Positions 18,527 to 27,520 of a DNA stretch of 64,000 nucleotides are shown in pieces. The position numbers and the translations under genes were made by a program. Each line of letters starts with the position of its first letter. The first letter of the stretch is position 1. A model generated the notes under the pieces. It did not search any database and had not been told where the DNA came from. It saw nothing but the letters and a program-made list of their open reading frames with translations. Origin of the DNA: Ascidiaceihabitans sp023955215 (GTDB taxonomy: Bacteria > Pseudomonadota > Alphaproteobacteria > Rhodobacterales > Rhodobacteraceae); assembly GCA_943788345.1 (NCBI GenBank), contig CALSPX010000006.1:219039-283038 (forward strand), in the 5' to 3' direction.

Positions 18527-19932
18527 GACTGGATGGCCAGTTGCGCAGGCAATCCATTGGCCCAAGTGGAAATCGTACCCGCCCCCAGACAAACAACCAT
18601 ATCACCCGGTTTTGCGTGTTCGCGCACCAAACGAGCCAAATCGCCTTCATTTGCAACGGCCGAGGCTTGACGGTGGCCGTGGCGAATAAGCCCAGCCACC
18701 AGATCATCACGTGACGCGCCCTCAATAGGCGCCTCACCGGCTGAAAAGATATCCGCGATGCCCACAACGTCTGCATCATTAAAGCAAGCACAGAACTCTT
18801 CGAAATGATGGGAAAGGCGCGTAAAGCGATGCGGCTGGTGAACCGCAATCACGCGACCTTCGCAAGATTGGCGCGCAGCTTTCAAAACAGCAGCGATTTC
18901 GACAGGGTGGTGACCATAGTCGTCGATGATTGTAACGCCATCAACGACGCCCACTTTGGTAAAGCGGCGATTTACACCACCAAAATTCGCCAATGCGTCA
19001 CGAATTTCATCTCCGCTCATGCCCAAGTGGCGTGAAACAGCGACAGCAGACAATGCGTTCGAAACATTATGATCACCGGGCATTGGCAAGGTGCAACCTT
19101 CAATGACTGTTCCCTCACCTTGCAGCGCGATATCAAAATGCGCGATCCCACCTTTATAGGTTAGGTTTATCGCACGCACGTCTGCTTGCGCATTGAAACC
19201 ATACGTCACTACACGTCGATCCGTAATCTTACCAACCAAAGCCTGCACCTCAGGATGGTCAGTGCAGCATACTGCCAAACCGTAAAACGGGATGTTGGAA
19301 ACGAAGTCCAAGAAACCTTGGCGCAAGGTGTCAAAGTCACCCCAGTGCTCCATGTGTTCTGGGTCAATATTGGTCACGATCGCAATTGTGGCTGGCAAGC
19401 GGTTAAAGGTTCCGTCGCTTTCGTCGGCCTCCACAACCATCCATTCGCCTAAACCAACGCGCGCGTTGGAACCGTAAGCATGGATAATCCCACCGTTCAC
19501 AACCGTGGGGTCGAATTTACCGGCAACCATCAACTCAGCCATCATTGTGGTCGTCGTTGTTTTGCCATGCGTTCCCGCGACTGCAATGTTTGATTTCAAC
19601 CGCATCAGCTCAGCCAGCATTTCAGCGCGGCGCACAATCGGCAAACCACGTGCGCGTGCTGCGTCTAACTCTGGGTTCCCCGGTGTAATCGCTGACGAGA
19701 TCACAATTACGGCTGCATCATTGATGTTTTCAGCGCGTTGGCCTTCAAAAATCAAAGCCCCTTTTTCATGCAAGCGATCTGTGATCTTGGTCTTCTTCAG
19801 GTCCGAGCCTTGCACCACATAACCGTGGTTAAGAAGGACTTCGGCAATGCCTGACATGCCGATGCCGCCGATACCTACAAAATGGATTGGTCCTACATCG
19901 CCGGGAAGTTTGGTGGCCGCGTTCATGCGCAT
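18523..19932 (-). CDS. murC: UDP-N-acetylmuramate--L-alanine ligase MurC
   Basis: 469-residue Mur ligase adding L-Ala to UDP-MurNAc. Motifs: HFVGIGGIGMSGIAE for UDP binding, ATP loop GTHGKTTTT, VVEADESDGTF, NIDPEHMEHW, and DDYGHHPVEIAA in the C-terminal domain with HQPHRFTR. An AGGAG lies upstream of the ATG. It sits 6 nt after murG and overlaps DUF2484 by 4 nt. Cytoplasmic. Confidence 0.98.
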   Translation of the reverse strand: MRMNAATKLPGDVGPIHFVGIGGIGMSGIAEVLLNHGYVVQGSDLKKTKITDRLHEKGALIFEGQRAENINDAAVIVISSAITPGNPELDAARARGLPIVRRAEMLAELMRLKSNIAVAGTHGKTTTTTMMAELMVAGKFDPTVVNGGIIHAYGSNARVGLGEWMVVEADESDGTFNRLPATIAIVTNIDPEHMEHWGDFDTLRQGFLDFVSNIPFYGLAVCCTDHPEVQALVGKITDRRVVTYGFNAQADVRAINLTYKGGIAHFDIALQGEGTVIEGCTLPMPGDHNVSNALSAVAVSRHLGMSGDEIRDALANFGGVNRRFTKVGVVDGVTIIDDYGHHPVEIAAVLKAARQSCEGRVIAVHQPHRFTRLSHHFEEFCACFNDADVVGIADIFSAGEAPIEGASRDDLVAGLIRHGHRQASAVANEGDLARLVREHAKPGDMVVCLGAGTISTWANGLPAQLAIQS

Positions 19933-19938
19933 GCTCCT

Positions 19939-21027
19939 TTATTTATTCGCTAAGGCTTCGACCATGTCGACCAGCGTTTGTGTTGCTTCGGGTTTACCTG
20001 CAGACAATGCAGCATTTGACATCTGTCCAGCCGCAGCAGGATCGCTGAGGATGGCAACAATTTGTTCGCTCAATGCGTCGATCGTCAGAGCACTTTCTGG
20101 AATCAAGACGGCAGCGCCGCCATCAACTAATCCGCGCGCGTTGGCTGTCTGGTGATCGCCTGTAGCTGCAGCGAAGGGCACCAAAATCGACGGCCGACCA
20201 ATTACACTGATATCCGCAACAGATGACGCGCCCGCACGGCTGATAACAAGTTGTGCTTCAGACATGCGTCGGGGCACATCCTGAAAAAATGAGGCGACTT
20301 CAGCATTCACACCTTCAGAGGCATAGTAGTCCCTAACGCGATCTTCGTCTTCGCCGCGCGCTTGGTGGCTCACACGCAAATTGCGCAAAATATCCATAGG
20401 TAGCTGTGCGATTGCAGGCGGGATAATGTCGCTAAAAATCCGCGCACCCTGGCTTCCACCGATAACTAGAAGATCCATCGGATAATCTCCAGGTTGGATG
20501 TACCCTGCCCCTGCACGATCGAGGATGCTGCCCCTTACTGGATTCCCAACATGGGCTCCTTCAATACCCGCGGCCAAATCGGTCGGCCAAGTGCCGCAGG
20601 CCACTGCATCAACGCGTGGCGCAAACAAGGTGTTCACACGTCCTAGGACACCGTTCTGTTCGTGGATCATACGTGGCAAACGCAATAGGGTAGCAGCAGC
20701 CATCGCAGGAATAGTTGGATAACCGCCAAAGCCGATGATGACATCAGGCCGATCGCGTAACATTTTATAGGCCGCACCAATAACGCCGCCAGCAATGCGA
20801 AACGGAACCAGCGCCTTGGCTAAAATGCCACCACGCGCAAAAGTCGCGCTGCTGATCTGTTCGATCTCAGTCGTATGAGGGAAGCCGCCAGTATAGCGCG
20901 CGCCGCGAGCATCCGTGCTTAACTTTACACGCCACCCCTTTTTCAGCATTTCTTCGGCCAAAGCCTGAGCCGGGAACATATGCCCACCTGTACCGCCGGC
21001 CGCGATCAAAAGTAACGGAGTCTTCAT
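19939..21027 (-). CDS. murG: MurG: lipid II synthase (GlcNAc transferase)
   Basis: 362-residue GT28 glycosyltransferase converting lipid I to lipid II on the cytoplasmic face of the membrane. Glycine-rich loops AAGGTGGHMFPAQALAEEM and VIGGSQGARIFSD are typical, as is the nucleotide-binding RAGASSVADISVIGRPSILVP. It overlaps ftsW by 4 nt (ATGA), coupling it to the SEDS protein that polymerises its product. Confidence 0.98.
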   Translation of the reverse strand: MKTPLLLIAAGGTGGHMFPAQALAEEMLKKGWRVKLSTDARGARYTGGFPHTTEIEQISSATFARGGILAKALVPFRIAGGVIGAAYKMLRDRPDVIIGFGGYPTIPAMAAATLLRLPRMIHEQNGVLGRVNTLFAPRVDAVACGTWPTDLAAGIEGAHVGNPVRGSILDRAGAGYIQPGDYPMDLLVIGGSQGARIFSDIIPPAIAQLPMDILRNLRVSHQARGEDEDRVRDYYASEGVNAEVASFFQDVPRRMSEAQLVISRAGASSVADISVIGRPSILVPFAAATGDHQTANARGLVDGGAAVLIPESALTIDALSEQIVAILSDPAAAGQMSNAALSAGKPEATQTLVDMVEALANK

Positions 21028-22196
21028 CTCATGCGCCCTCGGCCCAGTAAGTCACTAATTTCGCCCTGCGGCCGTGTGCGTGTGAAGGCCAACAACATGC
21101 CCAGTGCAATACCTGACGCAATTACAGAAGACCCACCATAACTTACAAACGGCAATGTCATGCCCTTAGCAGGAAGCAAACGCACAGCAACGCCCATATT
21201 GATCATCGCTTGGACACCAAACATGCAAGCAAGACCTGTACCAGCAAGGCGAATGAACGGATCGCGTTCACGTACCAAGCGCAACAAGGAGCGTACGACA
21301 ACACCGCAATACAGCAGAATGATACATAAAACCAAAATCAAGCCATACTCTTCAGCAGCAACCGCAATAATGAAATCGGTATGCGCGTCTGGAAGGGACC
21401 ATTTGACCTGCCCTTCACCTACGCCAACTCCAAACAACCCACCTTCGCGAATGGCCTTTGTCGCGTACCCCATTTGCGTAGTTGGATCGATATCTGCGGT
21501 ACTTAGGAAACCATCGATACGGCGAGCAAAGTGTTCGGAGCTTGAGTACGCGATCACACCTCCCATAACCACAAAAGCAGCCATAGCGACCAACAAGATC
21601 ATTGGCGCACCAGCCACAAAATACATAACGCCCCAACCGAATAGGACCAAGCAAGCTTGACCAAAGTCAGGCTGCATCGCAAGCATCAACACAATCGCGA
21701 TGCAGAGAGCAAAGGACCACGTACGCCCAGGTGGGCCATTTAGCTCCTGATTGGCTGCCATCATCCAAGCAGCGGCAACCACAAAGCCAGGCTTTAAAAA
21801 CTCAGAGGGTTGCAGGGATGCAAAACCCAAGCTGTACCATCGTACAGCACCTTTGCCGAAGTCCGTTCCAAAGAAAGGCAACATCGCCAGCGCAATAAAA
21901 GAACAAACAAATCCAAGAACTGCCAGACGACGCACCACCAAGGGTGTCATCATTGACATCAAGATCATAACGACCAAGGCAACGCTGCCAAAGAAGGCTT
22001 GGCGCTGGACATAGTGGAATGAAGAAAATCCGTTTTTTGCAGCCAATGGCGGCGAAGATGCCAGCCCCAACAATAAACCAACTGCGAACAGGATCAAAAC
22101 ACAGGACAAAGTCCATTTATCAATCGTCCGCCACCATTTGGGAAGGATCGGTTCGCCACGCTGAACCGGTACTGCACCATAGACCATTTCTGTCAT
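21024..22196 (-). CDS. ftsW: SEDS-family peptidoglycan polymerase FtsW
   Basis: 390-residue polytopic membrane protein (about ten membrane segments) of the SEDS family, which polymerises lipid II together with FtsI at the septum. Conserved stretches are KGAVRWYSLGFASLQPSEFLKP, MQPDFGQACLVLFGW, the region with DAHTDFIIAVAAEEYGLI, and LPFVSYGGSSVIASGIALG near the C-terminus. First gene of the second half of the dcw cluster: the upstream neighbour runs the other way, so a promoter is expected between 22197 and about 22340. Confidence 0.97.
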   Translation of the reverse strand: MTEMVYGAVPVQRGEPILPKWWRTIDKWTLSCVLILFAVGLLLGLASSPPLAAKNGFSSFHYVQRQAFFGSVALVVMILMSMMTPLVVRRLAVLGFVCSFIALAMLPFFGTDFGKGAVRWYSLGFASLQPSEFLKPGFVVAAAWMMAANQELNGPPGRTWSFALCIAIVLMLAMQPDFGQACLVLFGWGVMYFVAGAPMILLVAMAAFVVMGGVIAYSSSEHFARRIDGFLSTADIDPTTQMGYATKAIREGGLFGVGVGEGQVKWSLPDAHTDFIIAVAAEEYGLILVLCIILLYCGVVVRSLLRLVRERDPFIRLAGTGLACMFGVQAMINMGVAVRLLPAKGMTLPFVSYGGSSVIASGIALGMLLAFTRTRPQGEISDLLGRGRMR

Positions 22197-22342
22197 GGTA
22201 ATCGCCTTTACACTGCCTCAAAACGTCCCTTTTCGGGATCTATGGCAACTATAGCGTGGTTTTTCTCTGCGGGCTAGTGCGTTTTCATCCAATCACACAG
22301 TCACGCTTGACGGTATCGATCCAGTCAGGCAATGGCTGGGAT

Positions 22343-23521
22343 ATGCAAATTGATACACTAATAATTGGCGCTGGTGCCGCTGGAATGATGTGCGCTGCAA
22401 ATGCTGGCGGACGGGTCGTAATCGTGGACCACGCCAAGGCACCGGGTGAAAAGATACGCATCTCTGGTGGTGGGCGCTGCAACTTTACAAACATGCATTG
22501 CGCGCCACATGCGTTCTTGTCCCAAAATCCACATTTCGCAAAATCTGCATTGGCCCGTTATACTCAGTGGGATTTTGTCGAACTGGTGGATCAGCACGGG
22601 ATAAAATGGCACGAAAAAACGCTGGGACAACTTTTTTGCGATGTGTCTGCGAAAGAGATTTTGGCCATGTTACGCACAATGATGCAGGATGCAGGTGTCG
22701 AATTGCACCTACAAACATCTGTTGAAAACCTGACCAAAACTGAAAGTGGATATTCCGCCGTTTTGACTGGCCCAAATGGCTCAAAACCAATCACGGCCAA
22801 AAATCTTGTCGTCGCCACGGGTGGCAAATCCATACCAAAAATGGGCGCGACTGGATTCGCCTATGACATCGCACGCCAGTTTGACCTAAGCCTCACTGAA
22901 ACACGCCCCGCACTGGTTCCGTTCACATTCCCCGAAGACCGCTTCACACCACTCGCCGGCGTTGCGACACCTGCCCGCGTGTCCGCAAACGGCACAAGCT
23001 TTGACGAAGCGCTGCTCTTCACCCACCGCGGTCTTTCTGGTCCCGTCGTTTTACAAGCTTCAAGTTATTGGGCTGAAGGCCAAGACATCTCTGTCAACAT
23101 TGATCCTTATAATACGTTGATGGATGCACTGCGTGACAAACGACAAGATCAAGGGCGCAAGAACCTCACAACAGAATTAGCAAAGCTATTGCCCACCCGC
23201 CTTGTCGATCACCTTGCAACGCAGATGGATCTCACTGGCAACCTTGCCGATCAATCAGATAAGCGCTTGGGCGAAATCATCGACGAATTGCAAAACTGGA
23301 AGATGGCACCTTCGGGTACCGAAGGTTACCGCACAGCCGAAGTTACATTGGGCGGTGTAGACACAGACGAACTGTCATCAAAAACGATGGCGGCAAAGTC
23401 CCTGCCTTCCCTATATTTCATTGGAGAGGCGGTCGACGTCACTGGATGGCTGGGCGGCTACAACTTCCAATGGGCATGGTCATCAGGCATAGCAGCAGCC
23501 CGTGCGATTGCCGCAGACTAA
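22343..23521 (+). CDS. NAD(P)/FAD-dependent oxidoreductase, HI0933/YhiN family
   Basis: 392-residue flavoprotein of the YhiN/HI0933-like (aminoacetone-oxidase-type) family. The FAD dinucleotide motif is DTLIIGAGAAGMMCA at the N-terminus. The family stretch EKIRISGGGRCNFTN follows, and the C-terminal FAD motif is YFIGEAVDVTGWLGGYNFQWAWSSG. The start at 22343 places the Rossmann motif four residues in, as in homologues; the frame stays open upstream to 22256. It is the only plus-strand gene inside the otherwise minus-strand dcw block, and its stop overlaps that of murD by 4 nt (convergent). The physiological substrate is not known. Confidence 0.9.
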   Translation: MQIDTLIIGAGAAGMMCAANAGGRVVIVDHAKAPGEKIRISGGGRCNFTNMHCAPHAFLSQNPHFAKSALARYTQWDFVELVDQHGIKWHEKTLGQLFCDVSAKEILAMLRTMMQDAGVELHLQTSVENLTKTESGYSAVLTGPNGSKPITAKNLVVATGGKSIPKMGATGFAYDIARQFDLSLTETRPALVPFTFPEDRFTPLAGVATPARVSANGTSFDEALLFTHRGLSGPVVLQASSYWAEGQDISVNIDPYNTLMDALRDKRQDQGRKNLTTELAKLLPTRLVDHLATQMDLTGNLADQSDKRLGEIIDELQNWKMAPSGTEGYRTAEVTLGGVDTDELSSKTMAAKSLPSLYFIGEAVDVTGWLGGYNFQWAWSSGIAAARAIAAD

Positions 23522-24921
23522 GACGCGTCCAAGCGCTTTTCGACCTCAGCAATAAAATCATCGCCACGGCGTTCAAAGCTGTCGTACTGGTCAAAACTCG
23601 CCGTTGCCGGCGCTAAAAGAACCACTTCGCCATCCTGTGCGTCTGCCATCGCCGCGGCGACTGCCTCAGCCATTGTTGTGCACACCTGCGTTTCAGCGGT
23701 CAGCTGCATAGCAAACTGCGCCGCTTCGCGCCCAATAACATATGCTTTGATAACGTCTAAAGAGGCAGCATTAAGCTCTTCAACACCACCCTCTTTTTGC
23801 AAACCACCACAGATCCAGCGAATGCGCTTGAAGGCGTGTAACGCTTTTGCGGCACTATCAACGTTGGTTGCTTTGCTATCGTTCACATAACGAACACCGC
23901 CAACATCTGCGATTGTCTGACTACGGTGCGGCAAGCCACCAAAGGAATGGAATGCGGCCTCAATAACTTTCGGTGCGAGCCCAAGAGAACGACACGCAGC
24001 ATAAGCAGCGCAGGCATTTTGGTGATTATGCTCGCCCGGCAATCCAGCAACGCTTCGCAAATCAATCGATCCAGCCTGACGGCCCTTGCGGTACTCACTA
24101 AGGAACCCTTTACGCGCAAACACTTGCCAACCGGGGCCTGTTAGCTTTTCCGCAACTGACACGCGGATCACACGGTCATCCGCAGCGCCTTCGCTCAACT
24201 GACCAGCAAGGAACATGCCTTCAGCTTCGTCTACACCAATGACAGCGCGGTCAGGACCACCTTCGGCAAACAAACGACGTTTGGCCGCGAAATAGCCCCC
24301 CATGCCAGCATGGCGATCAAGATGGTCGGGACTGAGATTGGTAAAGACTGCAACATCAGGAGTTAAGCTGCGGGCAAGATCCGTTTGATAACTCGACAGC
24401 TCCAACACCACAACTTCGCCGTCGATTGCAGGATCAATGTCCAAGACACCGCGACCAATATTACCTGCAAGCTGTGCAGGACGATTAGCATGACTTAGAA
24501 TGTGGTGGATCAGGGCAGACGTCGTGGATTTACCATTTGATCCAGTCACCGCGATTACGCGCGGCATGTTTTCAAAATTGTTCCATTCTGGTGTCGCAAA
24601 AGATTGGAAAAACAACCCAATGTCGTTATCGACAGGTACGCCCGCTTTAAGAGCCGCAGCCACAACTGGGTTTGGCGTAGGATACAAATGTGGAATACCG
24701 GGGCTAACGATAAGGCGCGCAACATCGTCAAAACTGCCCGCCTTTTTCAGATCAACGCATTCAAATCCCTCGTCTAGCGCAACGTCACGGGCTGAATCAT
24801 TGTCATCCCAGCAAATTGCTGTTGCCCCACCCTCGCGCAAAGCTCGCGCAGCAGAAAGGCCGGAGCGACCCAAGCCAAGAACAGCTACTTTTTTACCCGT
24901 AAGACCTTGGACTGGTATCAT
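23518..24921 (-). CDS. murD: UDP-N-acetylmuramoyl-L-alanine--D-glutamate ligase MurD
   Basis: 467-residue Mur ligase adding D-Glu. N-terminal VAVLGLGRSGLSAARAL, ATP loop VTGSNGKSTTSALI, LELSSYQTD, NLSPDHLDRH, GEHNHQNACAAYA and YVNDSKATNVDSAAKAL match MurD. It follows mraY after 66 nt and is the last gene of the first half of the dcw cluster, overlapping the convergent oxidoreductase gene by 4 nt. Cytoplasmic. Confidence 0.98.
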   Translation of the reverse strand: MIPVQGLTGKKVAVLGLGRSGLSAARALREGGATAICWDDNDSARDVALDEGFECVDLKKAGSFDDVARLIVSPGIPHLYPTPNPVVAAALKAGVPVDNDIGLFFQSFATPEWNNFENMPRVIAVTGSNGKSTTSALIHHILSHANRPAQLAGNIGRGVLDIDPAIDGEVVVLELSSYQTDLARSLTPDVAVFTNLSPDHLDRHAGMGGYFAAKRRLFAEGGPDRAVIGVDEAEGMFLAGQLSEGAADDRVIRVSVAEKLTGPGWQVFARKGFLSEYRKGRQAGSIDLRSVAGLPGEHNHQNACAAYAACRSLGLAPKVIEAAFHSFGGLPHRSQTIADVGGVRYVNDSKATNVDSAAKALHAFKRIRWICGGLQKEGGVEELNAASLDVIKAYVIGREAAQFAMQLTAETQVCTTMAEAVAAAMADAQDGEVVLLAPATASFDQYDSFERRGDDFIAEVEKRLDAS

Positions 24922-24987
24922 GATTTACCCGAATGGCGGCGAAGCCCCCAAACCCCTAAATTTAAGTTAAGCAGAAAGGCGAAACGC

Positions 24988-26058
24988 TTATCTGACTTTG
25001 AGTGTTGCCAACCCAATCAGTGCCAAGATCAACGATACGATCCAAAACCGGATTACGATCTGCGGCTCTGACCAGCCCTTTTTCTCATAGTGGTGATGAA
25101 TCGGGGCCATTAAGAAAACGCGTTTTCCGGTCTTCTTGAAGTACAGAACCTGAATGATCACGCTCATAGCTTCAACAACGAACAAGCCCCCCACGATGCC
25201 CAAAACCAATTCGTGTTTTGTTGCGATTGCAATGGCACCAAGCGCGCCACCTAGCGCAAGGGATCCAGTATCGCCCATAAACACCGCTGCGGGTGGGGCA
25301 TTGTACCAAAGGAAACCTAAGCCACCACCAAACACGCCAGCTGCGAAAATCAAAATTTCGCCCGTGCCTGGTACGTAATGCACATCCAGATAGTCGGTGA
25401 AATCAACTCGGCCAACCGCATATGCAATGACGCCAAGCGTTCCCGCAGCAATCATAACTGGCATGATGGCCAAACCGTCCAAGCCATCGGTCAAGTTAAC
25501 CGCGTTTGCCGCACCCACGATAACAATCATCGCAAACGGAATGTATAAGAAACCAAGATTGATCAGGACGTCTTTGAAAACAGGTACCGCAAGTTGGTAT
25601 TGAAGCTGCTCAGGATGCGCTAAAGTTGCGAGATAAGACGCGATGCCCGCTATCACAAAGCCAAGCAACAGGCGAACCTTACTCGAAACACCGGCCGTCG
25701 TTTGTTTGGAAACCTTCGCATAGTCATCCGCAAAACCAATTGCCGCGAATGACATCGTCACGAACAGGATAATCCAAATGAAGGGATTGTCTAACCGCGC
25801 CCAAAGCAAGGTTGAAGTCAACAATGCTCCAACTATCAGCAATCCGCCCATGGTCGGCGTGCCCGCTTTGGCAAAGTGACCCTCCGGACCATCTTCACGA
25901 ATAGGCTGCCCCTTGCCTTGGCGTTTACGCAAAACATTGATCAAAGGACGTCCAAAAATGAAGCCAAAGAAAAGCGCTGTCAAAAAGGCACAACCAGCAC
26001 GCACTGTGATGTAACGAAATAGGTTAAATGCCTCGTAATCAGACAACCAATAGAGCAT
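24988..26058 (-). CDS. mraY: Phospho-N-acetylmuramoyl-pentapeptide transferase MraY
   Basis: 356-residue polytopic enzyme (about ten membrane segments) that transfers phospho-MurNAc-pentapeptide to undecaprenyl phosphate, giving lipid I. Signatures: GxPTMGG in KAGTPTMGGLLI, FADDYAK, NLTDGLDGLA, MGDTGSLALGG and the active-site HHHYEKKGW. The start at 26058 (MLYWLSDYE) is preferred because AGGAGAG lies six bases upstream; an in-frame ATG exists at 26073. Confidence 0.98.
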   Translation of the reverse strand: MLYWLSDYEAFNLFRYITVRAGCAFLTALFFGFIFGRPLINVLRKRQGKGQPIREDGPEGHFAKAGTPTMGGLLIVGALLTSTLLWARLDNPFIWIILFVTMSFAAIGFADDYAKVSKQTTAGVSSKVRLLLGFVIAGIASYLATLAHPEQLQYQLAVPVFKDVLINLGFLYIPFAMIVIVGAANAVNLTDGLDGLAIMPVMIAAGTLGVIAYAVGRVDFTDYLDVHYVPGTGEILIFAAGVFGGGLGFLWYNAPPAAVFMGDTGSLALGGALGAIAIATKHELVLGIVGGLFVVEAMSVIIQVLYFKKTGKRVFLMAPIHHHYEKKGWSEPQIVIRFWIVSLILALIGLATLKVR

Positions 26059-26086
26059 ACAGCTCTCCTTCAATCATTATCTTGTG

Positions 26087-27520
26087 TTAAGTCGTTGGTT
26101 CAATCGAATGGCCCATTTTACGGATCGCGTCAACGACAAGGGCCAATTTCATCGACAATGACCCTTTGGTCAGCACAACATCACCCGCGTCTAAATCCCG
26201 ACGAATACCCTGCACCATCTCTGCACTGGTTTCAGTCCAACGCCCTTTTTGCGCTTCTGGCAACGCATCATACATCGCCTTCATCAGCGGGCCCACACAA
26301 TGAACCACGTCTAATGCGCGTGTTGCGTTTAGCTCTGCCATATCAGCATGCAAAGTTACGGCTTGTGGCCCTAGCTCTTTCATGTCGCCCAAATATGCAA
26401 TGCGCCGCCCCTTTGCGACACCGCCTTTAACATCCTCAACATTTGCAACTGCCAGAACCTCTAACGACGCAGCCATTGATGTCGGATTTGCGTTGTAACT
26501 GTCATCGATCAATTCAAGCGTTAAGTGATTTTCCACAGGATCAAGTACAATAACTTCACGTGCACCGCGCCCCTCAAAGGGGGACCAGCGACCCAGCGAT
26601 CCAGCAGCAAGCGCAAGATCAGCACCCAGTGCTTCGCATGCGGCCAATGCACCCAAACCATTCATCGCAAAATGGCGACCAGCAGTTGCAATCTTGAACA
26701 GCAATGGCTGCTCATGCGCCTCAGCTTGGACAATCGTGGTATCGCCAATAATCTTAACGTCCTTCAGAACATAATCGAACCCATGTTCACCAAACCCTAC
26801 ATCGCGGCGTTTCATATCATGCGCCTTGGCCTGCAGAATTGCCGCTGTCTCAATGTCATTGTTCATGACAGAGGTACCACCGTATTCCAGCCCTTCCATG
26901 ACAGACGCCTTTTCAACTGCGATGCCTTCAACGTTTTCAAATGCTTCAAGGTGGGCTGCAGCGACGGTCGTGATCAACGTCACATGCGGGCGGGCCATTT
27001 TGGACAAGGGCGCGATTTCGCCGGGGTGGTTCATACCAATTTCGATAACACCGTATTGCGTATCGGCCGGCATGCGGGCCAGTGTCAGGGGCACACCCCA
27101 ATGGTTATTGTAGCTTGCAACAGATGCGTGGGTTTTGCCTTGATCCCCTAGAATCGCACGAAGCATTTCCTTGGTTGATGTTTTCCCAACGCTGCCTGTT
27201 ACAGCGACAATGCGCGCATCAGTGCGGTCACGTGCCGCGCGGCCCAATGCCTCAAGGCCATCCAGAACATCTTCAACAATGATCAGCGGTGCGCTCTCAT
27301 CCATCCCATCAGGGATGCGCGAAATTAAGGCTGCGCTTGCACCCTTTTCCAGCGCCTGTGCCACAAATTCATGGCCATCGCGTGCGGCACTTAGTGCTAC
27401 AAACAAGTCACCCTTTTGAATGGTGCGTGTGTCAATCGAAACGCCATTTGCAACCCATGCGGTTGTGACTTTACCACCGGTTGCTTCAGCTGCCTCTTTC
27501 GAGGTCCATAGATTGCTCAT
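26087..27520 (-). CDS. murF: UDP-MurNAc-tripeptide--D-Ala-D-Ala ligase MurF
   Basis: 477-residue Mur ligase adding D-Ala-D-Ala to the tripeptide. The ATP loop is VTGSVGKTSTKEML, followed by YNNHWGVPLTLARM, IEIGMNHPGEIAPLSKM and DDSYNANPTSMAASLEVL, all MurF signatures. It overlaps the end of murE by 4 nt (ATGA). It uses the Ddl product made from the gene at 15.8-16.7 kb. Cytoplasmic. Confidence 0.98.
   Translation of the reverse strand: MSNLWTSKEAAEATGGKVTTAWVANGVSIDTRTIQKGDLFVALSAARDGHEFVAQALEKGASAALISRIPDGMDESAPLIIVEDVLDGLEALGRAARDRTDARIVAVTGSVGKTSTKEMLRAILGDQGKTHASVASYNNHWGVPLTLARMPADTQYGVIEIGMNHPGEIAPLSKMARPHVTLITTVAAAHLEAFENVEGIAVEKASVMEGLEYGGTSVMNNDIETAAILQAKAHDMKRRDVGFGEHGFDYVLKDVKIIGDTTIVQAEAHEQPLLFKIATAGRHFAMNGLGALAACEALGADLALAAGSLGRWSPFEGRGAREVIVLDPVENHLTLELIDDSYNANPTSMAASLEVLAVANVEDVKGGVAKGRRIAYLGDMKELGPQAVTLHADMAELNATRALDVVHCVGPLMKAMYDALPEAQKGRWTETSAEMVQGIRRDLDAGDVVLTKGSLSMKLALVVDAIRKMGHSIEPTT

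Noticed and set aside
26525..27151. 208-codon plus-strand open frame opposite murF
   Set aside because: Fully inside murF, Cys/His/Arg-rich antisense composition, no start site.
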